Assembly (NCBI RefSeq): GCF_000463015.1
Contig: NC_022247.1
Location: 1,550,001 to 1,614,000, forward strand
Direction of reading: 5' to 3'
From: Variovorax paradoxus B4
Lineage (GTDB): Bacteria; Pseudomonadota; Gammaproteobacteria; Burkholderiales; Burkholderiaceae_C
Length of the DNA: 64,000 nucleotides
The notes beneath the pieces are model-generated. The model had not been told where the DNA came from. It saw only the letters and a list, made by a program, of their open reading frames with translations, and ran no database searches. The translations under genes and the position numbers were made by a program. The stretch's first letter is position 1; each line of letters begins with the position of its first letter. Below, one piece after another: positions 55,818 to 64,000 of this stretch.

Positions 55818-57101
55818 ATGCGGGCGGCTCTCTGGCTTCTCGCGCTGTTCGCCGTTGCGGCGGCGGTGGCGCTGTTCGCGGGCAACAACCAGGGCACGAT
55901 CACCGTGTTCTGGCCGCCCTGGCGCGTCGATCTGTCGCTGAACCTGGTGCTGGTCATCCTGCTGGCCGCGTTCGTGCTGCTCCATCTTGCGTTGCGTGGC
56001 CTGGCGGCGTTGTTCTCGCTTCCGACCCAGGCGCGCCAATGGCGGCTGCAGCAAAAGGAACGCATGCTGCATTCGGCCTTGCTCGACGCCATGGTGCAGT
56101 TGCTGTCGGGGCGCTTCTCGCGTGCGCGCAAGGCCGCGCAAGCTGCGCTGGTGCAGGAGAAAACGCTGGCCGCGCTCGACGCGAGCCTGCCGCAGGCCCA
56201 GCAGGTTCGCGTACTGTCGCACCTGCTGGCCGCCGAGAGCGCGCAGGCCCTGCAGGACCGGCCCGCGCGCGATGCGCACCTGCAGCAGGCGCTCAACGAA
56301 AGCGCCGACCGCAACATGCTGGCCAGTCCCGAAACGCGCGAGGGCGTGCAACTGCGTGCAGCCCGCTGGGCGCTCGAAGACCACGATCCTGCGGGGGCCC
56401 TGATCCGGCTCGGGGAGCTTCCTCAAGGCGTGCAGCGGCGAACACTCGCGCTGCGCATCCGCCTGAAGGCGGCCCGCCAGGACGGACGCACGCTCGAAGC
56501 GCTGGAGACAGCGCGCCTGCTCGCCAAGCACCGGGCGTTTTCCGATGCCGCGGCGCAGAGCATCGTGCGCGGCCTGGCCACCGAACTGCTGTCCGGGGCG
56601 CATGACCCGGCGCAGCTGCTTCGCGCCTGGTCCGAGCTCGACTCCGCCGAGCGCGAAATGCCCGAGGTCGCGATTCACGCCGCCCAACGCATGGTGGCGC
56701 TGCGCGGCGACCTGTCACTGGCGCGCGGCTGGCTGCTGCCGGCCTGGGAGCGCATGGTGTCGCAGCCCCGGGGCCTGGGCGATACGCTGCGCGTCAAGAT
56801 GGCCCGCGCGCTCGAGGCGGGGCTCGATTCGGTGGATGCCGATTGGCTGGCCCGCATCGAAACGGCGCAACGCAACAACCCGCGCGACCCGAACCTGCAG
56901 TACCTCGCGGGCATGGCCTGCATGAAGCGCCAGCTCTGGGGCAAGGCTCAGCAGCTGCTGATGCAGGCCGGCCTGGGCCTGCAGGACACGGAGCTCTACC
57001 GGCGTGCCTGGCTCGCGCTGGCCGAACTGGCCGAAACCCGCGGCGACGCCGAGCAGGCAGCCGAGGCGTGGAAGCGCGCGGCGCAGACCGAGAAGGTCTG
57101 A
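55818..57101 (+). CDS. hemY: HemY-family protein (heme biosynthesis, TPR)
   Basis: A 427-residue protein. It has two N-terminal membrane helices (AALWLLALFAVAAAVALFAGN and LNLVLVILLAAFVLLHLAL) and a TPR-like repeat region, as in the betaproteobacterial HemY of unknown biochemical role; it is not protoporphyrinogen oxidase despite the shared name. The ATG is two bases after the hemX stop. It ends the operon and is followed by the terminator at 57163-57185. Confidence 0.92.
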   Translation: MRAALWLLALFAVAAAVALFAGNNQGTITVFWPPWRVDLSLNLVLVILLAAFVLLHLALRGLAALFSLPTQARQWRLQQKERMLHSALLDAMVQLLSGRFSRARKAAQAALVQEKTLAALDASLPQAQQVRVLSHLLAAESAQALQDRPARDAHLQQALNESADRNMLASPETREGVQLRAARWALEDHDPAGALIRLGELPQGVQRRTLALRIRLKAARQDGRTLEALETARLLAKHRAFSDAAAQSIVRGLATELLSGAHDPAQLLRAWSELDSAEREMPEVAIHAAQRMVALRGDLSLARGWLLPAWERMVSQPRGLGDTLRVKMARALEAGLDSVDADWLARIETAQRNNPRDPNLQYLAGMACMKRQLWGKAQQLLMQAGLGLQDTELYRRAWLALAELAETRGDAEQAAEAWKRAAQTEKV

Positions 57102-57162
57102 GCGGCATCGGCCGGGCGGCATTGCGGCAGGCGTCTACCGCTTCTCTGCAGTCCCAATAAAA

Positions 57163-57185
57163 AACGGCGCCGATGTAGCGCCGTT
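57163..57185. terminator. Bidirectional rho-independent terminator between hemY and rne
   Basis: AACGGCGC-CGATGTA-GCGCCGTT forms an 8-bp stem with a 7-base loop between two converging genes. On the minus strand the stem is followed by TTTTATT, a T-tract suited to ending rne (stop about 35 bp away). On the plus strand it is followed by CTTCATTGTT, weaker but able to end hemY. Confidence 0.8.
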
Positions 57186-57218
57186 CTTCATTGTTCCCGG
57201 GCCTGGGCCCGAGTTTCT

Positions 57219-60200
57219 TCAGTTCACGCCTTGCGCGTCGGACGGCGCCTTTTCGAAAGGCAGCGTCATCGCACCGAGTTCGCGGCGGGTTTCAACCAGC
57301 ACCAGCGGACCGTCGTCGAGCACGATCGCGGGCGGGCGTTCGCGCGGCACGTGCACCGGCTTCGGCTCGGCCGCGATCGCTGCGCGGGCTTGCGCAATGC
57401 GCTCGGCATCCGAGTTCACCCATTGCAGGCCCGAGTTCTCGGCGATTTGCGCGAGTTCGCTCAGAGGCAGCTCGAAGTGCTGCACCTTCGGCAGTGCACG
57501 GCCGTCGGCCGCGGCCGCGGGCTTGCTGCTGCTCTCGGCGGCGACAGGTGCCACCGCGACTGCAGCGACCGTGGCGGCGGGCGTTGCGGGGGCTGCTGCG
57601 GCAGGACGATCGAAGTAGCTCCGCGGTGCCGGTTCGCGTGCTTCTTCTTCGGGCACTGCGGCGCGTTCGGCCGTTGCCAGCGGCTGCTGCCGTGCCGGTG
57701 TTTCGCTGGCCTCGGCATTGTCGGCCGATGCGCCGGCCACGCTGGCTTCGCCGTCGTCGCGCGGACCGCGCTCGCGGCGGTCGCGGCCGTAGCGGTCGCG
57801 CGAACGGCCGCGGCGCTCTTCGCCTTCGCGGCGCGGTGCCTGCTGCTCGCCGGTGCCGGTCTCGCCTTCGTTGGCCGGCGCCATCTCGGCCGACTCGGTG
57901 ATGCGGATGTCCGCCTCGTCGAGGTTTGCCGGTGCTTCGCCGTTGCTGAAACGCGGCTGGCCTTCGCTGCGGCGCTCGCGGCGGCCGTCGTTGCGGTCGC
58001 CTCGCGGAGCGCGTTCTTCACGGCCACCGCGCGGTGCGCGTTCGGCTTGCGCGCCGTCCTGCGCGGCAACGTTGTCGCCGCCGGATGCTTCACGCGGAGC
58101 ATCGGTGCCATTGCGCGGTTCGCTGCGCTCACCGCGCTCAGCCCGCTCGCCACGTTCACCGCGTTCCCGGCGTTCGCCGCGGGCGCGGGGCGCGCGCTCC
58201 GCCGGCGCATTGCCCTCATCGCCGGCCGGTGCACCCGATACCAGTTGCTGCGCTTCGAGGCTGCCGTCGATCAGCTCGGCCGGTGCCGGCCGTGCCTCAC
58301 GGCCTTCGCCTTCGCGGCGCTCGCCACGGCCACCGCGGCGCTGTTCGCCTTCGCGCGGGCCGCGTGCTTCACGGGGTTCGCGAGGTTCGCGGACCTCGCG
58401 CGGCTCGCGTTGTTCACGCTGCTCGCGCGGCTGGGCGGCTTCGCTGCGGATCTCGCTGCTGCGTCCTTCACGGCGTTCGCCACCGCGGCCGCCGCGGCGT
58501 TCGCCGTCGCGGCCACCGGAGCGGCTGCCGTTTTCACCGCGGCCTTCGCCGCCGCGGCCACCGCGGCGCTGCTCGCCATCGCGGGCGCCGCGCGCTTCGC
58601 CGTCGCGGCCCGGGCGGCCGCCATCACGGCGCGCGGGCTTCGGAGGCTCGATCGGAATCACGGCCGGCGCGGGAGCCGGTGCCGGCGTGCCGCCGAACCA
58701 GCTCTTGATGCGGGCGAAGAAGCCGGTCTCGGCCGGTGCCGGTGCGCTCGCGACAGGCGGCGCAACCGGTGCCGGAGCAACGGCCGCAGGCGCGCGCACC
58801 GCTTCGGGCTTGGGCGGCACCACGGGCGCGGGCGCATCGGGCAGCACGCCCTTGATGACCGGCGTCTGCTTGTTGGTGGGCTCCTGCGAGCGGCGCGTGA
58901 CCGAGGTGGGGTCCTCGATCTCGTCGGCCATCTTGTAGCTGGCTTCGATATGGTCGAGGCGCGGATCGTCGTGCTTCAGGCGTTCGAGCTTGTAGTTCGG
59001 CGTTTCGAGCGTCTTGTTGGGCACCATCAGCACGGTGACGCGCTGCTTGAGTTCGATCTTGGCGATCTCGGGGCGCTTTTCGTTCAGCAGGAACGAGGCC
59101 ACTTCGACCGGCACCTGGACGTGCACGGCGGCCGTGTTGTCCTTCAGGCACTCTTCCTGAATGATGCGCAGGATCTGCAGCGCGCTCGATTCGGTGTCGC
59201 GGATGTGGCCCGAGCCGCCGCAGCGCGGGCAGGGGATCGACGAGCCTTCGCTGAGCGCCGGCTTCAGGCGCTGGCGGCTCATTTCCATCAGGCCGAACTT
59301 GCTGATCGAGCCGAACTGCACGCGGGCGCGGTCTTGCCGCAGCGCGTCGCGCAGGCGGCTTTCGACTTCGCGGCGGTTCTTCGACTCGTCCATGTCGATG
59401 AAGTCGATGACGATCAGGCCGCCCAGGTCGCGCAGGCGCATCTGGCGGGCCACTTCGTCGGCGGCTTCGAGGTTGGTGCGCGTGGCGGTTTCCTCGATGT
59501 CGCCGCCCTTGATGGCGCGGGCCGAGTTCACGTCGACCGAGACCAGCGCCTCGGTGTGGTCGATCACGATGGCGCCGCCCGAGGGCAGCTGCACGGTGCG
59601 GGCGTAGGCCGATTCGATCTGGTGCTCGATCTGGAAGCGGCTGAACAGCGCGGCGTCGTCGCGGTAGCGCTTCACGCGGGCGGCATGCTCTGGCATGACG
59701 TGCGCCATGAACTGCTGCGCCTGCTCGTAGATGTCGTCGGTGTCGATCAGGATGTCGCCGATGTCGTGATTGAAGTAATCACGGATCGCGCGGATGACGA
59801 GAGACGATTCCTGGTAGATCAGGAAGGCGCCCTTGCCGCCCTTGGCCGCGCCGTCGATGGCCGTCCAGAGCTTGAGCAGGTAGTTCAGGTCCCACTGGAG
59901 TTCGGGCGCCGAGCGGCCGATGCCGGCGGTGCGCGCGATGATGCTCATGCCCTTCGGGTACTCGAGCTGGTCCATCGCCTCCTTGAGTTCGGCGCGGTCG
60001 TCGCCCTCGATGCGCCGGCTCACGCCGCCGCCGCGCGGATTGTTGGGCATCAGCACCACATAGCGGCCGGCCAGCGAGATGAAGGTGGTGAGGGCCGCGC
60101 CCTTGTTGCCGCGTTCTTCCTTCTCGACCTGGACGACCAGTTCCTGGCCTTCCTTGATGACGTCCTGGATGCGCGCCTGGTTGGCGGAAACGCCTTCGGC

Positions 60201-60434
60201 GAAGTATTGCTTGGAGATTTCCTTGAACGGCAGGAAGCCGTGGCGGTCTTCGCCGTAGTCGACGAAACAGGCTTCGAGCGAGGGCTCGACGCGCGTCACG
60301 ACGGCTTTGTAGATGTTGCCCTTGCGCTGTTCGCGCCCTTCGATCTCGATTTCGTAGTCGAGGAGCTTTTGCCCGTCGACGATGGCCAGGCGGCGTTCTT
60401 CGGCCTGCGTGGCATTGATCAGCATCCGCTTCAT
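57219..60434 (-). CDS. rne: Ribonuclease E
   Basis: A 1071-residue endoribonuclease and RNA-degradosome core. The catalytic half starts [21 protein letters not shown] and carries the S1 RNA-binding domain (about 35-120), DNase I-like domain aspartates near 297 and 343 ([32 protein letters not shown]), and the zinc-link Cys pair CPRCGGSGH near 405. The C-terminal half (about 560-1071) is low complexity: Ala/Pro linkers and long [10 protein letters not shown]/DRxRR runs, then a conserved tail. Such a scaffold is unstructured and recruits partners and RNA. A 559-bp upstream region could hold an autoregulatory 5' leader, as in E. coli (inference). AAGGA precedes the ATG. Confidence 0.97.
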   Translation of the reverse strand: MKRMLINATQAEERRLAIVDGQKLLDYEIEIEGREQRKGNIYKAVVTRVEPSLEACFVDYGEDRHGFLPFKEISKQYFAEGVSANQARIQDVIKEGQELVVQVEKEERGNKGAALTTFISLAGRYVVLMPNNPRGGGVSRRIEGDDRAELKEAMDQLEYPKGMSIIARTAGIGRSAPELQWDLNYLLKLWTAIDGAAKGGKGAFLIYQESSLVIRAIRDYFNHDIGDILIDTDDIYEQAQQFMAHVMPEHAARVKRYRDDAALFSRFQIEHQIESAYARTVQLPSGGAIVIDHTEALVSVDVNSARAIKGGDIEETATRTNLEAADEVARQMRLRDLGGLIVIDFIDMDESKNRREVESRLRDALRQDRARVQFGSISKFGLMEMSRQRLKPALSEGSSIPCPRCGGSGHIRDTESSALQILRIIQEECLKDNTAAVHVQVPVEVASFLLNEKRPEIAKIELKQRVTVLMVPNKTLETPNYKLERLKHDDPRLDHIEASYKMADEIEDPTSVTRRSQEPTNKQTPVIKGVLPDAPAPVVPPKPEAVRAPAAVAPAPVAPPVASAPAPAETGFFARIKSWFGGTPAPAPAPAVIPIEPPKPARRDGGRPGRDGEARGARDGEQRRGGRGGEGRGENGSRSGGRDGERRGGRGGERREGRSSEIRSEAAQPREQREQREPREVREPREPREARGPREGEQRRGGRGERREGEGREARPAPAELIDGSLEAQQLVSGAPAGDEGNAPAERAPRARGERRERGERGERAERGERSEPRNGTDAPREASGGDNVAAQDGAQAERAPRGGREERAPRGDRNDGRRERRSEGQPRFSNGEAPANLDEADIRITESAEMAPANEGETGTGEQQAPRREGEERRGRSRDRYGRDRRERGPRDDGEASVAGASADNAEASETPARQQPLATAERAAVPEEEAREPAPRSYFDRPAAAAPATPAATVAAVAVAPVAAESSSKPAAAADGRALPKVQHFELPLSELAQIAENSGLQWVNSDAERIAQARAAIAAEPKPVHVPRERPPAIVLDDGPLVLVETRRELGAMTLPFEKAPSDAQGVN

Positions 60435-60993
60435 GATGCGTTGTCCTTATATGTATCGTTCTACAGGCCCATGACGGGCCAACGATGCACGGACGACGCC
60501 CGCGAAACGAGGGGAATTGCCGCTTGGCCCCGGATGCTGCCACTGCCGCGCCAGGCGCGAGCAGGCTTCTCGAGCGTCAGCTCAAGAAGACAGCCGGGGT
60601 GGGGGCGCGTGGATGGGCGCGAGCCAGATTCGGTGTTGAGCAGCTATCTTATTGATAGCTGGTTGCGCAATGGTGGCGCGCGGTGTGGATGATTCAATGC
60701 CTGAGGCCGCTGGCAGAAGCCAGGTGGGCCAGCGCAGGCACATTTGAATCAGCAGCATCAACACAAGGGACTCGCTTCGATCCGCCGGCAGCTTGGAAGC
60801 TGCAGGCTGGGTATTCCGTATCGGTGTTTCGTGGGTGTCGGCTTGACTTGGGCGCCACGCCTGCCACTTTGCGCAATTGCGCGGGGTTTGCAGGCTCGGC
60901 GCCAAAGCGGCATCGACCTCACAGCGTTGTCCTGGGTGTTTGACTGCAGTGATCTAAACTTCTGTCTAATCAAGCACTTACACGACCGCGCTG
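60435..60993. other. 559-bp intergenic region between rne and rluC
   Basis: No gene is visible here. It holds the divergent promoters and probably the long rne leader. Readable features: a GGCCC-ATGAC-GGGCC hairpin at 60465-60479 close to the rne start; CAGCTATC-TTATT-GATAGCTG at 60641-60661; and, toward rluC, TTGACT at 60940-60945 with TCTAAT at 60965-60970 (19-bp spacing, slightly long for a sigma-70 promoter). Base composition is lower in G+C than the coding flanks. Confidence 0.5.
60641..60661. repeat. 8-bp inverted repeat in the rne/rluC gap
   Basis: CAGCTATC and GATAGCTG flank a TTATT loop. On the minus strand this would be a hairpin in the rne leader about 207-227 bases before the start codon. 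Similar AGCTATC/GATAGCT sequences occur between genes in Comamonadaceae genomes (recollection, unchecked), so it may be a family repeat rather than an RNase E control element. Confidence 0.45.
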
Positions 60994-62091
60994 GTGAAAA
61001 ACATTATAGGTGCGAAGCAAAGCCCTGCGGCAGCTCCAAATCCCGCAGTCCAAAAAGCCGCGGCCGATGCCGGAGCGCCGCATGCGGCCATCAAGTTCAT
61101 CACTGTCGATGCGGAATCCGCGGGCCAGCGGCTCGACAACTTCCTGTTTCGCCATCTGAAGGGCGTCCCCAAGACGCATGTCTACCGGATCATCCGGTCG
61201 GGCGAGGTGCGCATCAACAAGGGGCGGGCGCAGGCCGAGACCCGCATCGAGGCCGGCGACGTGGTGCGGCTGCCGCCGGTACGGATATCGCCGCGCGCGG
61301 AAGAGGGGGCCACGCCGCCCGCGCCGGCGCGTGAATTCCCGGTGCTGCTGGAGGACGACGCGGTGCTTGCCATCGACAAGCCGGCCGGCGTGGCGGTGCA
61401 TGGCGGCAGCGGCGTGAGCTTTGGCGTGATCGAGCAGCTGCGAACGGCGCGCCCGGGCGCCAAGTTCCTGGAGCTGGTGCACCGGCTCGACCGCGAGACC
61501 TCGGGCATCCTGCTGGTGGCCAAGAAGCGCAGCGCGCTCGTGGCGCTGCAAGACCAGTTCCGCGAGCGCGAGACCGGCAAGACCTATCTCGCGCTGGTCG
61601 AGGGCGCCTGGCCCGCCAACAAGAAGGTGCTCGATGCGCCGCTTGCCAAGTACCTGCTGCCGGGCGACGGCGCGGGCGCCGGCGAGCGCCGCGTGCGGGT
61701 GGTCGCCAAGGACCATCCCGACGCCATGCGGGCCGTGACGCTGGTGCGCGTGCTGGCGCGGCTCACGCTCCCCGGCGACGCCACGCCGCTGTCGCTGCTG
61801 GCGGTCACCATCAAGACCGGACGCACCCATCAGATCCGCGTGCACCTTGCATCGGCCGGCCACGCCATCGCGGGCGACGACAAGTACGGCGACTTCGATC
61901 GCCAGCGCGTGTTGCAAAAACTCGGCCTCAGGCGCATGTTTCTGCATGCCTGGCGATTGCAGTTCAACCACCCCGCCACGGGTGAGCGCGTGGCGCTGCA
62001 AGCCGGCCTGCCGCCCGAACTGCACGCATTGATGCCACCCCAGGCGATCGAAGCGCTCGCCCAACATCCCACTCCCACGGCCAATGACTGA
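60994..62091 (+). CDS. rluC: Ribosomal large subunit pseudouridine synthase (RluC/RluD type)
   Basis: A 365-residue RluA-family enzyme. The S4 RNA-binding domain (GQRLDNFLFRHLKGVPKTHVYRIIRSGEVRIN, about 45-80) is followed by the catalytic domain, with the active Asp in VHRLDRETSGILLVAKK (about 164) and the C-terminal RTHQIRVHLAS and KYGD. In E. coli RluC modifies U955, U2504 and U2580 of 23S rRNA. The start is GTG at 60994. Its divergence from rne reproduces the E. coli rne/rluC arrangement. It overlaps the next gene by 8 bp. Confidence 0.93.
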   Translation: MKNIIGAKQSPAAAPNPAVQKAAADAGAPHAAIKFITVDAESAGQRLDNFLFRHLKGVPKTHVYRIIRSGEVRINKGRAQAETRIEAGDVVRLPPVRISPRAEEGATPPAPAREFPVLLEDDAVLAIDKPAGVAVHGGSGVSFGVIEQLRTARPGAKFLELVHRLDRETSGILLVAKKRSALVALQDQFRERETGKTYLALVEGAWPANKKVLDAPLAKYLLPGDGAGAGERRVRVVAKDHPDAMRAVTLVRVLARLTLPGDATPLSLLAVTIKTGRTHQIRVHLASAGHAIAGDDKYGDFDRQRVLQKLGLRRMFLHAWRLQFNHPATGERVALQAGLPPELHALMPPQAIEALAQHPTPTAND

Positions 62092-62755
62092 TTCCTCCAG
62101 ACCCCTGCGCTTCGACCTGATCGCCTTCGATTGGGACGGCACCCTCTACGACTCCACGCGGCTCATCGTGCGCTGCATTCAGGCGGCCGTGATCGACGTC
62201 GGCGGCGCCAAGCCGAGCGAGAACGACGCCGCATGGGTGATCGGCCTGGGCCTGGCCGAGGCCCTGGCGCGCGCCGCGCCCGATGTGCCGAAGGAAAAAT
62301 ACGCCGAGCTCGGCGCGCGCTACCGCCATCACTACCTGCAGCACCAGGACGACCTCGTGCTGTTCGACGGCGTGCTGCAGATGATCGACGCCCTGCGCGC
62401 GCGCGGCCACAAGCTCGCCGTGGCCACGGGCAAGTCGCGCCGCGGATTGAACGAGGCGCTGAAGTCGGTCGCGCTGCGCGACCGCTTCGACGCCTCGCGC
62501 ACCGCCGACGAAACCTTCGGCAAGCCGCACCCGCGCATGCTGCTGGAGCTCATGGAGGAGCTCGAGGTTGCGCCCGAACGCACCCTGATGATCGGCGACA
62601 CCACGCACGACCTGCAGCTGGCGCTCAATGCCGGCTGCGCGAGCGTGGGCGTGAGCTATGGCGCGCACGAGCCCGAGAGCTTCGACGAGCTGAAGCCGCT
62701 GTTCGTCGCCCACACGGTGGCCAGCCTGGAGACATGGCTTCTGGACAACGCCTGA
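62084..62755 (+). CDS. HAD-family hydrolase (phosphoglycolate phosphatase-like)
   Basis: A 223-residue HAD-IA phosphatase. Motif I is FDWDGTLYDST (DxD), motif II LAVATGKSRRG, and motifs III/IV GKPHPRMLLELMEEL with MIGDTTHDLQLALNAG. A four-helix cap domain lies between I and II. It dephosphorylates small phosphometabolites; adjacency to rluC is common in proteobacteria. It starts 8 bp inside rluC, a coupled arrangement. Confidence 0.9.
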   Translation: MTDSSRPLRFDLIAFDWDGTLYDSTRLIVRCIQAAVIDVGGAKPSENDAAWVIGLGLAEALARAAPDVPKEKYAELGARYRHHYLQHQDDLVLFDGVLQMIDALRARGHKLAVATGKSRRGLNEALKSVALRDRFDASRTADETFGKPHPRMLLELMEELEVAPERTLMIGDTTHDLQLALNAGCASVGVSYGAHEPESFDELKPLFVAHTVASLETWLLDNA

Positions 62756-62765
62756 AAATCGCGCC

Positions 62766-63137
62766 ATGAGCGATGAACAGTGCATTCCCCTGTGCAATGC
62801 GGCGGACCTGGTCGAAGGCAGCCAGGCCGTCCCTTTCGATGTGGTCTACGGCGGAGAAACCTGCCGGGCCTTTGCGGTGCGCTTCGAAGGGCAGCCGCAT
62901 GCCTACCTCAATCGATGCAGCCACGTGGCGATGGAGCTGGATTTCCAGCCCGACCGCTTCTTCGACGACAGCGGCCAATGGCTTCTCTGCGCCACCCACG
63001 GCGCGGTCTACCGGCCGGACACCGGCGAATGCGCCGGCGGCCCGTGCCGCGGCGGGCTCGTGAAGATCGCCCTCAGCGAACGTGACGGCGTGGTGCACTG
63101 GCATACTGCCTGGAACCTCCATCCCCTGATTTTTTGA
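62766..63137 (+). CDS. Rieske [2Fe-2S] protein
   Basis: A 123-residue stand-alone Rieske protein. Ligands are C51-x-H53 (NRCSHVAMELD) and C75-x2-H78 (LLCATHGAVY), with the usual proline-glycine-rich turn after (PDTGECAGGPCRGGL). It has no signal peptide or anchor, so it acts in the cytoplasm, as ferredoxin-like component or cluster sensor. It sits between the HAD phosphatase and sppA in one gene string, with 10-bp and 2-bp gaps. Function unknown. Confidence 0.9.
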   Translation: MSDEQCIPLCNAADLVEGSQAVPFDVVYGGETCRAFAVRFEGQPHAYLNRCSHVAMELDFQPDRFFDDSGQWLLCATHGAVYRPDTGECAGGPCRGGLVKIALSERDGVVHWHTAWNLHPLIF

Positions 63138-63139
63138 CA

Positions 63140-64000
63140 ATGACCGACCCGAACCGCACGGAACCCGAAGGTTTTGATCCTTTTGAGCCGGCCACTCCCA
63201 TTGCGTCCTCGCAGGGCGCGCCGAGAAACATGGCCAAAGATCCCACGCAGCGTCCCGGATGGGAGCGCGCAACGCTCGAGAAGCTCGCCTTTGCTTCGCT
63301 GAACGAGCAGAAGGCGGCGCGCCGCTGGAAGACCTTCACGCGTCTTTCGTGGCTCGCCTTCTTCATCTTCCTGGTCTGGCTTGCGATGTCGCGCAGTGCG
63401 CCGAGCGCGGCCAAGACCACGGCCCACACGGCGGTGGTCGAAATCAAGGGCGAGATCGCCAATGGCGGCGACGCCAGTGCGGAATTCGTGGTGGCGGCCA
63501 TGAAGACCGCGTTCGAGGACGAGGGTGCCAAGGGCATCGTGCTGCTCATCAATTCGCCCGGCGGAAGCCCCGTGCAGGCGGGCATCATCAGCGACGAGAT
63601 CAAGCGCCTGAAGGCCAAGCACAAGAAGCCGATCTACGCGGTGGTCGAGGAAACCTGCGCCTCGGCCGCGTACTACATTGCCGCCGCCACCGACAAGATC
63701 TTCGTCGACAAGGCCAGCATCGTCGGCAGCATCGGGGTGCTGATGGACGGCTTCGGCTTTACCGGCGTGATGGAAAAGGTCGGCGTCGAGCGCCGGCTGC
63801 TGACGGCCGGCGAGAACAAGGGCTTCCTCGATCCGTTCAGCCCGATGAGCGACGCGCAGCGCGCGCATGCCCAGGCCATGCTGAACCAGATCCACACGCA
63901 GTTCATCAACGTGGTGAAGAGCGGGCGCGGCGACCGGCTCAAGCTCGACACCCCGGGGCTTTTCAGCGGGCTTTTCTGGAGCGGCGAGCAGGCGGTTGAA
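63140..64000 (+). CDS. sppA: Signal peptide peptidase SppA-type S49 protease, 5' part
   Basis: 287 codons are visible and the gene continues beyond the window. After a cytoplasmic start (TDPNRTEPEGFDPFEP) a membrane helix lies near 68-88 (WLAFFIFLVWLAM). The S49 domain follows: VVEIKGEIANGG, LLINSPGGSPVQAG, the nucleophile Ser175 in CASAAYYIAAATDK, and the general-base Lys227 in AGENKGFLDPF. It cleaves leftover signal peptides in the inner membrane. It starts 2 bp after the Rieske stop. The apparent ORF starting at 63259 is an antiframe shadow. Confidence 0.93.
   Translation, partial: MTDPNRTEPEGFDPFEPATPIASSQGAPRNMAKDPTQRPGWERATLEKLAFASLNEQKAARRWKTFTRLSWLAFFIFLVWLAMSRSAPSAAKTTAHTAVVEIKGEIANGGDASAEFVVAAMKTAFEDEGAKGIVLLINSPGGSPVQAGIISDEIKRLKAKHKKPIYAVVEETCASAAYYIAAATDKIFVDKASIVGSIGVLMDGFGFTGVMEKVGVERRLLTAGENKGFLDPFSPMSDAQRAHAQAMLNQIHTQFINVVKSGRGDRLKLDTPGLFSGLFWSGEQAVE

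Noticed and set aside
57231..60692. 1153-residue plus-strand ORF antisense to rne
   Set aside because: Composition is a mirror of the rne frame (rich in Ala, Arg, Gly, Phe without motifs); such long antisense frames arise from third-position G/C bias.

Overview
The window is about two-thirds G+C, densely coded, with short gaps and heavy third-position G/C bias. Gene content and protein sequences point to a betaproteobacterium of the Comamonadaceae, most likely Variovorax or a close relative. That placement is inference from family recognition; there is no rRNA gene here. I see no tRNA, insertion sequence, prophage or CRISPR array, so this is ordinary chromosome.

Layout. 1-5.1 kb: end of a peptide-type ABC transporter ATPase, an M81 (MlrC-like) protein and an M20 amidohydrolase on +, facing a GntR regulator plus MFS exporter operon on -. 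5.2-15.8 kb: mixed housekeeping and accessory genes (frameshifted pbpC, a tiny repeat lipoprotein, LysE, DUF2277, two overlapping GNATs, mnmH, DUF4124, an RNase H, DUF3297, a Trk/Ktr potassium pair, a macro-domain protein). 15.8-23.9 kb: a giant alpha-2-macroglobulin, an OpgC-like acyltransferase and a frameshifted SGNH hydrolase. 23.9-28 kb: an ECF sigma/anti-sigma pair divergent from a DUF3455 lipoprotein, with two promoter-like sequences of identical core and identical spacing facing away from each other; then two membrane proteins. 28-34 kb: rhomboid protease, argH, and the algZ-algR-(AI-2E transporter) operon. 34-41.4 kb: acyltransferase plus OprD-type porin behind a 26-bp palindrome, an MFS/GNAT pair with a LysR regulator, another MFS, and a frameshifted small membrane protein. 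41.4-49.6 kb: one 8.2-kb gene for a cyclic beta-1,2-glucan synthase. 50-57.1 kb: ppc, and divergent hemC-hemD-hemX-hemY. 57.2-64 kb: rne and, divergently, rluC, a HAD phosphatase, a Rieske protein and sppA (cut by the window end).

How the genes fit together. Envelope biology dominates: peptidoglycan synthesis (PbpC), periplasmic protease trapping (A2M), osmoregulated glucan synthesis and possible decoration (NdvB, OpgC), outer-membrane uptake (OprD) and membrane proteolysis (rhomboid, SppA). The hem genes form a tetrapyrrole operon. argH-algZ-algR and hemCDXY are contiguous in Pseudomonas aeruginosa but lie 20 kb apart here.

Main points for a second look: the matched ECF promoter pair (25313-25380); the Fur-like palindrome (34053-34078); the split argH-algZR/hemCDXY neighbourhood; and three genes each broken by one single-base indel while keeping all their motifs, which raises the question of residual assembly errors.
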